Positions 1-9,038 of a stretch of 64,000 nt of DNA are shown piece after piece. The DNA is from Bathymodiolus brooksi (taxonomy: Eukaryota; Mollusca; Bivalvia; Mytilida; Modiolidae). Both the position numbers and the translations under genes were made by a program. Below the pieces are notes generated by a model. It searched no databases and was not told the origin of the DNA. It was given only the letters and a program-made list of their open reading frames with translations. The stretch's first letter is position 1. Every line of letters starts with the position of its first letter. Where the stretch lies: NCBI GenBank assembly GCA_963680875.1, contig OY804579.1, positions 84,185,095-84,249,094 of the forward strand, written 5' to 3'.

Positions 1-166
1 GTACTTACACGTATTTAAACGTTACATCGATTTCTTGCAACGAGAGTATCACAATAAGCGACGCATACACGGTAACATTACCATCAACGGATTAAAACGA
101 GGAGGAAATAATAAAAATATGAAAATTATTTGTGTTGTTTATAATATTCTTACCCATGATATATAA
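1..166 (+). CDS. 55-codon basic protein ORF, copy 1 (5' cut)
   Basis: The window begins on the third base of the start codon. The remainder reads as in the other copies to a TAA at 164-166, with I40 changed to N. See the copy at 2926 for the description. Confidence 0.5.
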   Translation, partial: YLHVFKRYIDFLQREYHNKRRIHGNITINGLKRGGNNKNMKIICVVYNILTHDI

Positions 167-1090
167 CAATTGCATGTAATAAAAATGAATGGCATCATAT
201 AACGAAGATAAAGGAATGCAAAACATTCGAGGCCCTTTTCAAAACATTCGTAAAATTACACATTAATCTAAACGTCTCTTGATGCCTTATACAAGAAACA
301 TTCGGAAGATTTCACGCTAACTCCTAAAAAGGCGGAGTTTCTCCCTCGCTAGACGAGGCCGTGCATGCTTAGGATCGGATGAATAGTCAGACTCATAACA
401 GTGGACAAATCACGTCAAACACCAAGCATCCGCTATTGGCTAAGTGATCTCAACTAGAGTCTCATTCACATACATGCACGTGGAAATCAGCACTAGATCT
501 ATGTATAATGATACCAATTATAAAACGTAAAATTTTGAAATAAATTGTATGCTGCTTTAGTATTTATTGTAACATTAAAAACTTAATCATCTCCTTCGAA
601 GCACCCTTATATCAACAGAGGTGGTGTGTTGATATCTATTCCAAGACAATGACGAGCATAAAAGACCACACTCTCTGTCATTGGAACGGGGTCACTCTTC
701 GAGAATTCTACCAAAACTTTTCGGGGTTAACAGTGATTGGCATCCATATCAGAATCTTTATACCTCCCATAATTCTGATATAGCCGGGTATCATACAGTT
801 GATGTATGCATAACTATTTTAGTGTAAGACACCATCTACTCATATAAACAAAAAATAGGGTTTTAATCAAATTTTAACGTATTCAAATACTTACAACTAT
901 TCAATTTGAAGTGACGTACTTTCTCGTTGACACTTTTACTCAACATATATGACTCGCCCATTTCCGTAATCAGTGTAAATTGTTCGCCATATTGTGCGGA
1001 CGTGTTCCTGAAAGTCCTCCTTAAATCTTATAATTAACATATTTTCAACTGATTGAAGTCTCTGAAATGAGAAACAATGTTATATTATCA
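167..1090. other. A-unit tract between the 55-codon ORF and RING
   Basis: About 0.9 kb without a long ORF, repeated in each unit. A poly(A) signal AATAAA for the plus ORF lies at 179-184. On the minus strand two short conserved open frames with protein-like composition occur (see 36,495-36,915, where both are open). An AATAAA on the minus strand, about 30-40 nt past the second frame, would suit its 3' end. In this unit the second frame is broken by TAA at 727-729. The tract also holds a GGCGGAGTTTCTCCCTCGCT stretch invariant in all copies; its role is unknown. Confidence 0.5.
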
Positions 1091-1312
1091 TTAATCTTTT
1101 TGTTTGTGTTGTTTATTATAATTCTCCCAATGTGTTCTGCACACGGGACAACTTTTACTCCAACCATTATCATGGCATGTTTGCAGCCATTCTAACATGC
1201 ATGTCATATGAAACACATGTCAGCATTCCATATACTTTTCGTCGTTCATAGCAAGTCTGGTTTTTGAATCTTTTAGATTTATTTCCTCTATGCAAATTGC
1301 GCAGTGATCCAT
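1091..1312 (-). pseudogene. RING-H2 protein, unit 1 copy with in-frame TGA
   Basis: From the ATG at 1312 the frame encodes 73 residues of a minimal RING-H2 protein: C-x2-C near the start, then C-x-H-x2-H-x2-C and a final CPVC pair, matching the cross-brace zinc ligands of RING-H2 ubiquitin ligases. The tryptophan codon between the third Cys and the first His is TGA instead of TGG, so the product would stop at residue 30 before most zinc ligands. The tail after the RING is KQHKQKD. The gene reads toward the 55-codon ORF of its unit. The upstream region carries the inverted AT motif at 1375-1427. All zinc ligands downstream of the stop are still intact, so the break looks recent or tolerated. 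Confidence 0.8.
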
Positions 1313-1374
1313 ATTCTTCAGCCAACACAGTTATAACGAACAAACCTTATTTTTACATGAGGTAATATTTTTGT

Positions 1375-1427
1375 ATATTTAAATATTTCACTCTTTTTGT
1401 AGTACTAAAAGTGAAATATTTAAATAT
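1375..1427. promoter_or_regulatory. Inverted AT motif upstream of RING
   Basis: Two 18-bp arms, ATATTTAAATATTTCACT (1375-1392) and AGTGAAATATTTAAATAT (1410-1427), form a perfect inverted repeat around a 17-bp spacer, 63 bp upstream of the RING start. Each arm contains TATTTAAATA, which resembles a TATA element. The arm recurs in all A units (about 14,347, 17,276, 20,188, 23,096, 26,015, 33,778), before the intact RING gene (5169) and immediately before or overlapping the protease starts (7807, 9022, 10,236, 11,451). I read it as a shared core promoter; direct proof is lacking. Confidence 0.5.
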
Positions 1428-2389
1428 TCAAAAACAAATGGGTCTAGTCTGTATCATATTATTATGTCACGGATATAACTGCAACATAAAAAGTAAAACA
1501 CATACAAATTTGTCCTCGGACAATAAAAAATAGAGGAAAACCAGAGTGTCGGGTCTGTCGTTCGGCTGGTCGGTACGCGGTTTCGTTTTGTTGTATAGAT
1601 GTTCGGCATAAATTTGTAATAAATCGGCATAAAATTTGTACAAAGTCGGCAATAAATTTGCGTCATAGTTGTTAGATGGTATAACATAATTCTATAGCCA
1701 ACAAAACAAATATAGTAATTAATTTAATTTAATCTAAACTAAAGTTATAATAAACCATCAACCCATAATTATATTATATTATATTATATATATAAGCTTA
1801 CCTTTAAATTGAATAGATGTTCACTGGTTGATATCCAAGTTGATATTAAAACCCTAATGGCTATGCGGCAAGGTATATATATTCTTATCACTTTTGTCAA
1901 GTAGTATATATAATTGTTTGTGGAAAATCCAATATACGCCCACTTGTGTCAAGTTTCTGTAAAATTCCACACTTTTAATTTTTATTTGCGTAGATATAAA
2001 ATTGGCGTAGATATAAAATTAATTAACGAAATCCTATTTAATTTACAAAAATCAACCTCACTTGGTCAGTTGGTTATAAAATTCCGTAAAATAAAGAGAA
2101 AAAAGCGTCTTCACTCTTCAAAAGTCAGAGAAAGAATGGCTGATAGTGCGCGGTCACATGACTTCAACACCCAACCGGGAAGTTTAATTTGATTGGTCGA
2201 GATAATCACATAATCAGGAAGTTTAATTTGATTGGTCGAGATAATCACATGATATAGATAATAAAATGCATTGTCAGATAAAATGGTCTGCGCATGCTTA
2301 GATAAGATTATGACGTCACTTTTTAATGTGGGAGTCATAAATTTTTAGCAGGAAAATTTAAAATGAATATACACCATAGTAAATATATA
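1428..2389. repeat. A-unit tract between RING and Fic
   Basis: About 0.95 kb without a credible gene. It holds the junction phrase AAATGGGTCTAGTCTG (1436), three staggered copies of a TCGGCATAAATTTGTA-like motif (1605-1660), a TATAT microsatellite (1770-1795) and a 39-bp direct repeat at 2179-2256 containing ATTGG (an inverted CCAAT box) twice. Open frames seen here (for example 1914-2192) are interrupted in other units, so they are not taken as genes. Confidence 0.6.
2179..2256. promoter_or_regulatory. 39-bp direct repeat with CCAAT boxes
   Basis: The stretch starting GAAGTTTAATTTGATTGGTC occurs twice, 39 bp apart, followed in both by GATAATCACAT. The paired arrangement is kept in most units (about 15,156, 18,066, 20,977, 23,889, 34,573). 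It lies 130-210 bp downstream of the Fic stop on the minus strand, so it could be an enhancer-like element or just part of the duplicated unit. Confidence 0.35.
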
Positions 2390-2839
2390 CTATATAGTTT
2401 TATTATACATCAAAGTAGAATAAATCTCCATCACGTTGCACCATTCCAAGTCGGGAACTTCAGATACCTCTAACCGTTTCTGCCATGCACACCAACAGTC
2501 CCTAATCAACATGGCACACAACGTAGAAGGTTGACACTGTTCCATAATAAGCATAGTCCGTGTTACGGCGTCGTTTTTGTATTCGATGGTATCAGATGAC
2601 AAGTCATCTATACTGTCTCTCGTTTTACAAATGACATTCATGTAGTCTTCCCTCGAGGCCATGAGGGTAAAAGGGAACGGATTGATGACACTTAAGCAAT
2701 AGTTCACCAACAGTCTTGTCATTCTACCGTTCCCATCGCCAAACGAATGAAGTGTTAAGAAAGTAGACATGAAAACGTCCGCACATTTAAAATATAGTTC
2801 CACTTTCTTAATCATTTGCTCCGTATCGTCGTTAGGCAT
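2390..2839 (-). pseudogene. Fic-domain protein, 5'-truncated copy in unit 1
   Basis: This copy keeps the C-terminal 149 codons of a Fic protein, including the motif HSFGDGNGRMTR, which fits the HxFx(D/E)GNGRxxR signature of Fic AMP-transferases (His as general base, GNGR binding the nucleotide phosphates). It has the longest C-terminus of all copies, ending MYNKTI, because the TGA present near the end of the others is TGG here. The N-terminal half and promoter are missing: the sequence jumps from the codons for D-Q-M-P-N directly to the TATA-like tract before the 55-codon ORF. The full copy at 27,014-28,074 shows what was lost. An in-frame ATG at 2839 exists but leaves no complete Fic fold. 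Confidence 0.8.
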
Positions 2840-2925
2840 TTGATCAATGTCTATATATATAATAACACCACATCTTTCTTTCTCTTCATTAACAAATCGA
2901 CTTTTGTCTTTTTAAAAAAACCACC

Positions 2926-3093
2926 ATGTACTTACACGGATTTAAACGTTACATCGATTTCTTGCAACGAGAGTATCACAATAAGCGACGCATACACGGT
3001 AACATTACCATCAACGGATTAAAACGAGGAGGAAATAATAAAATTATGAAAATTATTTGTGTTGTTTATAATATTCTTACCCATGATATATAA
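2926..3093 (+). CDS. 55-codon basic protein ORF, copy 2 (reference)
   Basis: A short ORF of 55 residues that is open in all nine units. It starts MYLHGFKRYIDFLQ, continues with a Lys/Arg-rich middle (HNKRR, LKRGGNNK) and ends with a hydrophobic stretch (IICVVYNIL). ACC precedes the ATG, a good animal start context. A TATA-like tract lies 64-75 nt upstream and AATAAA about 13 nt downstream of the stop. Differences between copies are few and mostly replace single residues; none creates a stop or shift. It is divergent from the Fic gene and shares its upstream region. I do not recognise the family; a small basic DNA-binding or structural protein of a virus-like element is a guess. Confidence 0.55.
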   Translation: MYLHGFKRYIDFLQREYHNKRRIHGNITINGLKRGGNNKIMKIICVVYNILTHDI

Positions 3094-4010
3094 CAATTGC
3101 ATGTAATAAAAATGAATGGCATAATATAACGAAGATAAAGGAATGCAAAGCATTCGAGGCCCTTTTCAAAACATTGGTAAAATTACACATTAATCTAAAC
3201 GTCTCTTGATGCCTTATACAAGAAACATTCGGAAGATTTCACGCTAACTCCTATAAAGGCGGAGTTTCTCCCTCGCTAGACGAGGCCGTGCATGCTTAGG
3301 ATCGGATGAATAGTCAGACTCATAACAGTGGACAAATCACGTCAAACACCAAGCATCCGCTATTGGCTAAGTGATCTCAACTAGAGTCTCATTCACATAC
3401 ATGCATGTGGAAATCAGCACTAGATCTATGTATAATGATACCAATTATAAAACGTAAAGTTTTGAAATAAATTGTATGCTGCTTTAGTATTTATTGTAAC
3501 ATTAAAAATTTAATCATCTCCTTCGAAGCACCCTTATATCAACAGAGGTGGTGTGTTGATATCCATTCCAAGACAATAACGAGCATAAAAGACCACACTC
3601 TCTGTCATTGGAACGGGGTCACTCTTCGAGAATTCTACCAAAACTTTTCAGGGTTAACAGTGATTGGCCGGGTATCATACAGTTGATGTATGCATAACTA
3701 TTTTAGTGTAAGACACCATCTACTCATATAAACAAAAAATAGGGTTTTAATCAAATTTTAACGTATTCAAATACTTACAACTATTCAATTTGAAGAGACA
3801 TACTTTCTCGTTGACACTTTTACTCAACATATATGACTCTCCCATTTCCGTAATCAGTGTAAATTGTCCGCCATATTGTGCGGACGTGTTCCTGAAAGTC
3901 CTCCTTAAATCTTATAATTAACATATTTTCAACTGATTGAAGTCTCTGAAATGAGAAACAATGTTAAATTATCATTAATCTTTTTGTTGGTGTTGTTTAG
4001 TATGAATTAT
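3094..4010. repeat. Truncated A-unit tract, unit 2
   Basis: Same non-coding tract as 167-1090, but with a 43-bp deletion near 3669 that removes part of the second minus-strand open frame. Similarity to the other units ends at about 4000, within the last codons of the lost RING gene, where the protease module begins. Confidence 0.7.
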
Positions 4011-5168
4011 TTTTGATTGGATTTATTATAAATAAATAAAAAACCTTCGGTCAGACTAGACCCATTTCTTCCATAGACACAACCTTAAATCCGCCATCTT
4101 GTTCGGTGGAGGGAATTTTCGCGATTGTCGAAATCAAATAATTTATCGAGTGTACAGGTAAATACATGTAACATCAGATACACTATTTTGTAGTAGAGTA
4201 GTCATCCAGGCCTTTTTCTACGTTATATGATGCCATTCATTTTTATTACATGTCATTGTTATACATCATGGGTAAGAATATTATAAACAACACAAATAAT
4301 TTTCATAATTTTATTATTTCTTACAATACATAATATACATTATTGAGTTTGTCTTCAATATCTTCCGAACTTATCCATGAATCAAATTTATTTGGCCAAT
4401 TCAACCACTTAGCATACAAAATAGTGTATCTGATGTTACATGCATTTACCTGTACACTCGATAAATTATTGGATTTAGACAATCGCGAAAATTCCCTCCA
4501 CCGAAAAAGATGGCGGATTTAACGTTATGTCTATGGGAAGAAATGGGTTTAGTCTGGCCTGGATGACTACTGAATGGCATCATATAGCGTAGAAAAAGGC
4601 CTGGATGACTACTCTACCACAAAATAGTGTATCTGATGTTACATGTATCTACCTGTACACTCGATAAATTATTGGATCTAGACAATCGCGAAAATGGTTT
4701 CACTGGTGTGTGTGTGCGAAGAGGAAGGGTTCTTTTTTTTTCCTCAAAAAGTGGTTCGAGTTGTATATTAATTGGCATCACGCCATTGGATTTAAGGTTA
4801 TGTCTATGGGAAGAAATGGGTCTAATCTGGCCAGGATGATTACTTGTCATTTTTTAGTACTCTTCACTAAAAACCTGTGGGAGACAACCCACGTGACCGG
4901 CCATCATTAAATACACCATCTCCGTCTTCATTATTTTCATAGTCGTCCGGTCGGTCGATCGATCGGACCGGGTTTTTCTCCGATGCGCTGTTCCTGAACG
5001 AACGATAAAAAAACCACAACAATACTGTTTCACTGGTGTGTGTCTGCGAAGAGGAAGGGTTTTGAAAACGAAAAAATTCACCGGGTCTGACTACTAACTA
5101 CTAAAGGTGAAATATTTAAAAATAGAAAAAAATGGGTCTAGTCTGACCTGGATGACTAATACTAAGAA
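4011..5168. repeat. Mosaic of short repeats, left part of protease module
   Basis: No gene is credible here. The stretch is a patchwork of a block that reads (in plus direction) AAAATAGTGTATCTGATGTT, then CTGTACACTCGATAAATTAT, then AAGATGGCGGATTTAA, then the phrase GGGAAGAAATGGGTCTAGTC. It occurs forward at 4421-4560, 4618-4850 and 5584-5752 and inverted at 4040-4200. An inverted piece of the end of the 55-codon ORF region lies at 4230-4320. The segment 4846-5090 is the spacer also found between the protease genes, including a palindrome-rich CGGTCGATCGATCGG patch (4950). Confidence 0.6.
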
Positions 5169-5188
5169 AAAAGTGAAATATTTAAATA
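5169..5188 (+). promoter_or_regulatory. AT motif upstream of intact RING gene
   Basis: AGTGAAATATTTAAATAT sits about 65 bp before the RING ATG, the same distance and orientation relative to the gene as in the A units. A second, slightly degenerate copy lies at about 5107. Confidence 0.45.
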
Positions 5189-5251
5189 TACAAAAATCTT
5201 ACTTGATGTAAAAATACGGTTTGTTAGTTATAACTGTGTTGGCTGAAGAAT

Positions 5252-5455
5252 ATGGATCACTGTGCAATTTGCAAAGAGGAAATAAATCTAAAAGATTTAA
5301 ACACCACACTTGCTATGAACGACGAAAAGTATATGGAATGCTGGCATGTGTTTCATATGACATGCATGTTAGAATGGTTGCAAACATGCCATGATAAAGG
5401 AAGGAGTAAAAGTTGTCCTGTGTGCAGAACACATTGGGAGAATTGTGCATATTAG
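5252..5455 (+). CDS. RING-H2 finger protein, intact copy
   Basis: A 67-residue protein that is almost entirely one RING-H2 domain: C4-x2-C7, then C30-x-H32-x2-H35-x2-C38, then C56-P-V-C59. This spacing fits RING-H2 E3 ubiquitin ligases, which recruit a charged E2 enzyme; with no other domain, substrate choice would need a partner. The ATG at 5252 is preceded by the conserved leader seen before every RING copy. It is the only complete copy in the window with both the starting MDHCAIC and the TGG codon (CWH) that is TGA in seven A-unit copies. Its end differs (HWENCAY) from the KQHKQKD tail in the array. It lies in the protease module, on the plus strand like the protease genes. Confidence 0.8.
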   Translation: MDHCAICKEEINLKDLNTTLAMNDEKYMECWHVFHMTCMLEWLQTCHDKGRSKSCPVCRTHWENCAY

Positions 5456-6020
5456 TCTAGGAATTACTTAGACAAATTGTACATATATTAGTCAGCGAAT
5501 TACTGGTCACCTAGAAGCTGTATAATAATGACATGTAATAAAAATGAATGGCATCATATAACGTAGAAAAAGGCCTGGATGACAATCTACTACAACATAG
5601 TGTATCTGATGTTACATGTATTTACCTGTACACTCGATAAATTATTGGGTTTTGACAATCGCAAAAATTCCCTCCAACGAAAAAGATGGCGGATTTAATG
5701 TTATGTCTATGGGAAGAAATGGGTCTGGTCTGGCCTGGATTACTACTTGTTTTCAGTGAAGAGTTTTTAAGGGTCAGCATGAATGCATTTTCTCACTTTT
5801 GAGACAGACCAGTACCTATTTTTAGCGATGTGAGAAAGATATATTATTTAAGCAAAACATAAAAAAAAATAAAAAAAAAATATTAAAAAAAAAAATATAT
5901 ATAATTTAAAAAAAAAAAATAATAAAAAAAAATATAAAAACAAACCCAAAGAAATACCTTATTATATCTTTTGACCTGATCGAAAGTTATAAATACCTCT
6001 AATTAGTTGCATATTACGAC
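5456..6020. repeat. Spacer with repeat block and A/T-only tract
   Basis: Contains a forward copy of the mosaic block (5536-5752) and a tract made almost only of A and T (5845-5945). No gene seen apart from the promoter below. Confidence 0.6.
5988..5995 (+). promoter_or_regulatory. TATA box of first protease gene
   Basis: TATAAATA lies 26-33 nt before the ATG at 6021. The other protease copies lack this sequence and instead have the GTGAAATATTTAAATAT motif ending on their ATG, so the first copy appears to have a different upstream region. Confidence 0.5.
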
Positions 6021-6602
6021 ATGCAGACCGATCGAACTATCCCAGTGGTAAACACTGACCCAGACCAAATGGATACGCTAGAAGACAATATACTTTCAGA
6101 TCAAATGGACATATCTGATGACGATCAGATGGACTGGCAAGTAGTGGAACCGCTAGCCCGTGGGATGACCAATCTCCAGATAGAGAGCTGTTTAAAGGGC
6201 TATCCCGCGACCGTGTGCTGCGCCGACGAGTTACCGCTCCACGTGGGAGTCAAGCCTCACACGTTCATCGTCAATACGAACACGTCCGACCGTGGCTGGG
6301 GTCACTGGGTGGTGTTTCACTTTCCACTCGTGGGACCCGCCGAATTTTTCGATTCGCTGGGAAACGCACCGGAAACGTATCACCTCTGTTTCGCCAACTT
6401 CCTGATCGTCAATTACGGACCGCAATACTACTACTGTTCGTTTCAAATCCAACCCGACGACTCCGACACCTGCGGACTGTATTGTCTGTACTACTTCAAC
6501 TGGAGACATCGAGGAAGGGAGCTGCCAGACATAGTGAAAGACTTTTCCCCCGCTGATTTAAATGGAAACGAGGACAAAATTTTAAGATTTTATATGAATT
6601 AA
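6021..6602 (+). CDS. Adenain-like cysteine protease, copy 1
   Basis: A 193-residue protein close in length to adenovirus proteases (about 200). Residues 1-45 are acidic with three DQMD repeats. The core shows the C5-family catalytic order: His95 in GHW, Asp111 in FDSLGN, Gln144 (oxyanion hole) and Cys151 in DTCG. The Gln-to-Cys spacing of seven matches adenain. The fold is related to Ulp1/SUMO proteases, so substrates may be viral precursors or ubiquitin-like conjugates. Such genes are typical of adenoviruses, Maverick/Polintons and adintoviruses. The stop overlaps a poly(A) signal (TTAATAAAC), a compact arrangement. This copy differs from the tandem copies (WGHWVVF; CGLYC instead of CGRYC) and has its own TATA box, so it may be the older one. 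Confidence 0.85.
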   Translation: MQTDRTIPVVNTDPDQMDTLEDNILSDQMDISDDDQMDWQVVEPLARGMTNLQIESCLKGYPATVCCADELPLHVGVKPHTFIVNTNTSDRGWGHWVVFHFPLVGPAEFFDSLGNAPETYHLCFANFLIVNYGPQYYYCSFQIQPDDSDTCGLYCLYYFNWRHRGRELPDIVKDFSPADLNGNEDKILRFYMN

Positions 6603-7503
6603 TAAACAATCGAACTGTTAAAATTGTATTTTGTCTTGCATTGTCTTGGTGAATTCATGACAACTCGGACCAAAGACAAATCAGACCAAGTCAACTCAGA
6701 CCACTGTTAAGACAACTCAGCGTGCATCATCTCCTGAAGAAGTGTGGTGCAATATACGGTCCCGGGTGCTAGACTTGAGTTGAACATGTATATTCTATAT
6801 TGTACATTCTAATGTGAAATATGTGGTGCTTTTTGTGAAATATAGTGCACTTGGTTAACAGTGCTTTCGATCTTCTTGTTACATTGTTTTTATGTGTAAT
6901 ATTGTTGGTATCTCTTGAAACGCTACTAAAAATAATTTTAACACATTTTGTTCTTTTTATGTGTCCTCAAAAAGTGGTTCGAGTAGTATATTAATTGGCA
7001 TCACGCCATTGGATTTAAGGTTATGTCTATGGATGACTACTACAAATGGAGACATCGAGGAAGGGAGCTGCCAGACATAGTGAAAGACTTTTCCCCCGTT
7101 GATTTAAATGGAAACGAGGACAAAATTTTAAGATTTTATATGAATTAATAAACAATCAAACTGTTAAAATTGTATTTTGTTGTGCATTGTCTTGGTGAAT
7201 TCATGACAACTCGGACCAAAGACAAATCAGACCAAGTCAACTCAGACCACTGTTAAGACAACTCAGCGTGCATCATCTCCCGAAGAAGTGTGCTTAGCAG
7301 TGCTTTCGATCTTCTTGTTACATTGTTTTTATGTATAATATTGTTGGTATCTCTTGAAACGCTAATAAAAATAATTTTAACACAATTTGTTCTTTTTTTT
7401 TTTCCTCAAAAAGTGGTTCGAGTTGTATATTAATTGGTATCACGCCATTGGATTTAAGGTTATGTCTATGGGAAGAAATGGGTCTAGTCTGGCCAGGATG
7501 ATT
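6603..7503. repeat. Protease-unit spacers, partly duplicated
   Basis: Two tandem copies of the 3' spacer, each starting at a protease gene end. The first (6603-7038) is shortened after TGTCTATGGATGACTAC, losing the middle of the junction phrase. No complete gene apart from the fragment at 7046-7147. Confidence 0.6.
7046..7147 (+). pseudogene. 3' fragment of adenain-like protease gene
   Basis: The last 32 or so codons of the protease (from W-R-H-R-G-R to the terminal FYMN and TAA) with the overlapping poly(A) signal. The catalytic part is missing, so it is a partial duplication product. Confidence 0.8.
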
Positions 7504-7510
7504 ACTTATT

Positions 7511-7694
7511 TTATTTTTTTTTAGTGAAAATCATTAAAAAAAAATGATTTAAAAGTAAAATAACATTTTTTTCAGTGAGACTTACTAAAAAAAATAAAAG
7601 TTAATTATGCAATTTTTTTAGTGAGTCTCACTAAAAAAAAAATGTTATTTTACTTTTAAATCATTTTTTTAATGATTTTCACTAAAAAAAAATA
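7511..7694. repeat. Large A/T-rich palindrome
   Basis: Arms of about 83 bp (about 7513-7598 and 7611-7693) are reverse complements with few mismatches, around a short AT loop. Marks in each arm are TTTTAGTGAAAATCATT and AAAATAACATTTTTTTC on the left and their complements on the right. It stands where other protease spacers have the AGTACTCTTCACTAAAAAC segment and the CGATCGATCG patch. It could be a foldback transposon or a spontaneous palindrome. Confidence 0.75.
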
Positions 7695-7823
7695 ATAAAC
7701 GGAAAAAAAAAATCAAAACAACAATACTGTTTCACTGGTGTGTGTGTGCGAAGAGGAAAGGTTTTGAAAACGAAAAACATTACCGGGTTGGACTACTAAC
7801 TACTAAAAGTGAAATATTTAAAT

Positions 7824-8405
7824 ATGCAGACCGATCGAACTATCCCAGTGGAAAACACTGACCCAGACCAAATGGATACGCTAGAAGACAATATACTTTC
7901 AGATCAAATGGACATATCTGATGATGATCAGATGGATTGGCAAGTAGAGGAACCACTAGCCCCTGGAATGACCAATCTCCAGATAGAGAGCTGTTTAAAG
8001 GGCTATCCCGCGACCGTGTGCTGCGCCGACGAATTACCGCTCCACGTGGGAGTCAAGCCTCACACGTTCATCGTCAATACGGACACGTCCGACCGTGGTG
8101 GAAGTCACTGGGTGGCGTTTCACTTTCCACTCGTGGGACCCGCCGAAGTTTTCGATTCGCTGGGAAACGCACCAGAAACGTACCATCTCTGTTTCGCCAA
8201 CTTCCTGATCGTCAATTACGGACCGCAATACTACTACTGTTCGTTTCAAATCCAACCCGACGACACCGACACATGCGGACGGTATTGTCTGTACTACTTC
8301 AACTGGAGACATCGAGGAAGGGAGCTGCCAGACATAGTGAAAGACTTTTCCCCCGTTGATTTAAATGGAAACGAGGACAAAATTTTAAGATTTTATATGA
8401 ATTAA
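7824..8405 (+). CDS. Adenain-like cysteine protease, copy 2
   Basis: Intact 193-residue copy with the same His95, Asp111, Gln144 and Cys151 as copy 1. It reads GSHWVAF around the catalytic His and AEVFDSLG before the Asp, where the other copies have AEFF. The reading frame extends five codons upstream to a GTG, but the ATG at 7824 aligns with copy 1. The motif GTGAAATATTTAAATAT ends on this ATG. Confidence 0.85.
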   Translation: MQTDRTIPVENTDPDQMDTLEDNILSDQMDISDDDQMDWQVEEPLAPGMTNLQIESCLKGYPATVCCADELPLHVGVKPHTFIVNTDTSDRGGSHWVAFHFPLVGPAEVFDSLGNAPETYHLCFANFLIVNYGPQYYYCSFQIQPDDTDTCGRYCLYYFNWRHRGRELPDIVKDFSPVDLNGNEDKILRFYMN

Positions 8406-9038
8406 TAAACAATCGAACTGTTAAAATTGTATTTTGTCGTGCATTGTCTTGATGAATTCATGACAACTTGGACCAAAGACAAATCAGACCAAGTCAACTC
8501 AGACCACTGTTAGGACAACCCAGCGTGCATCATCTCCTGAAGAAGTGTGGTTAACAGTGCTTTCGATCTTCTTGTTACATTGTTTTTATGTATAATATTG
8601 TTGGTATCTCTTGAAACGCTAATAAAAATAATTTTAACACATTTTGTTCTTTTTTTTTCCTCAAAAAGTGGTTCGAGTTGTATATTAATTGGAATCACGC
8701 CATTGGATTTAAGGTTATGTCTATGGGAAGAAATGGGTCTAATCTGGCCAGGATGATTACTTGTCATTTTTTAGTACTCTTCACTAAAAACCTGTGGGAG
8801 ACAACCCACGTGACCGGCCATCATTAAATACACCATCTCCGTCTTCATTATTTTCATAGTCGTCCGGTCGGTCGATCGATCGGACCGGGTTTTTCTCCGA
8901 TGCGCTGTTCCTGAACGAACGATAAAAAAACCACAACAATACTGTTTCACTGGTGTGTGTCTGCGAAGAGGAAGGGTTTTGAAAACGAAAAATTTAACCG
9001 GGTTGGACTACTAACTACTAAAAGTGAAATATTTAAAT
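8406..9038. other. Protease spacer 2
   Basis: Holds the poly(A) signal overlapping the stop, the junction phrase at 8704-8760, a CACGTG box (8809) and the CGATCGATCGG patch (8873). A minus-strand open frame across it begins only with GTG and is not conserved at its ends. No gene supported. Confidence 0.5.

Noticed and set aside
1454..1687. 77-codon minus-strand frame
   Set aside because: Composed of a short internal DNA repeat (TCGGCATAAATTTG) and changes length between units.
1914..2192. 92-codon plus-strand frame in the A unit
   Set aside because: Starts with TTG and is interrupted by a stop in other units (for example near 17,880).
6231..6509. 92-codon minus-strand frame inside each protease gene
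   Set aside because: It lies antisense to a gene with clear catalytic motifs and varies freely between copies; a shadow frame.
6215..6556. 113-codon plus-strand frame overlapping the protease genes
   Set aside because: Shifted reading of the protease gene, Arg-rich and without a recognisable domain.
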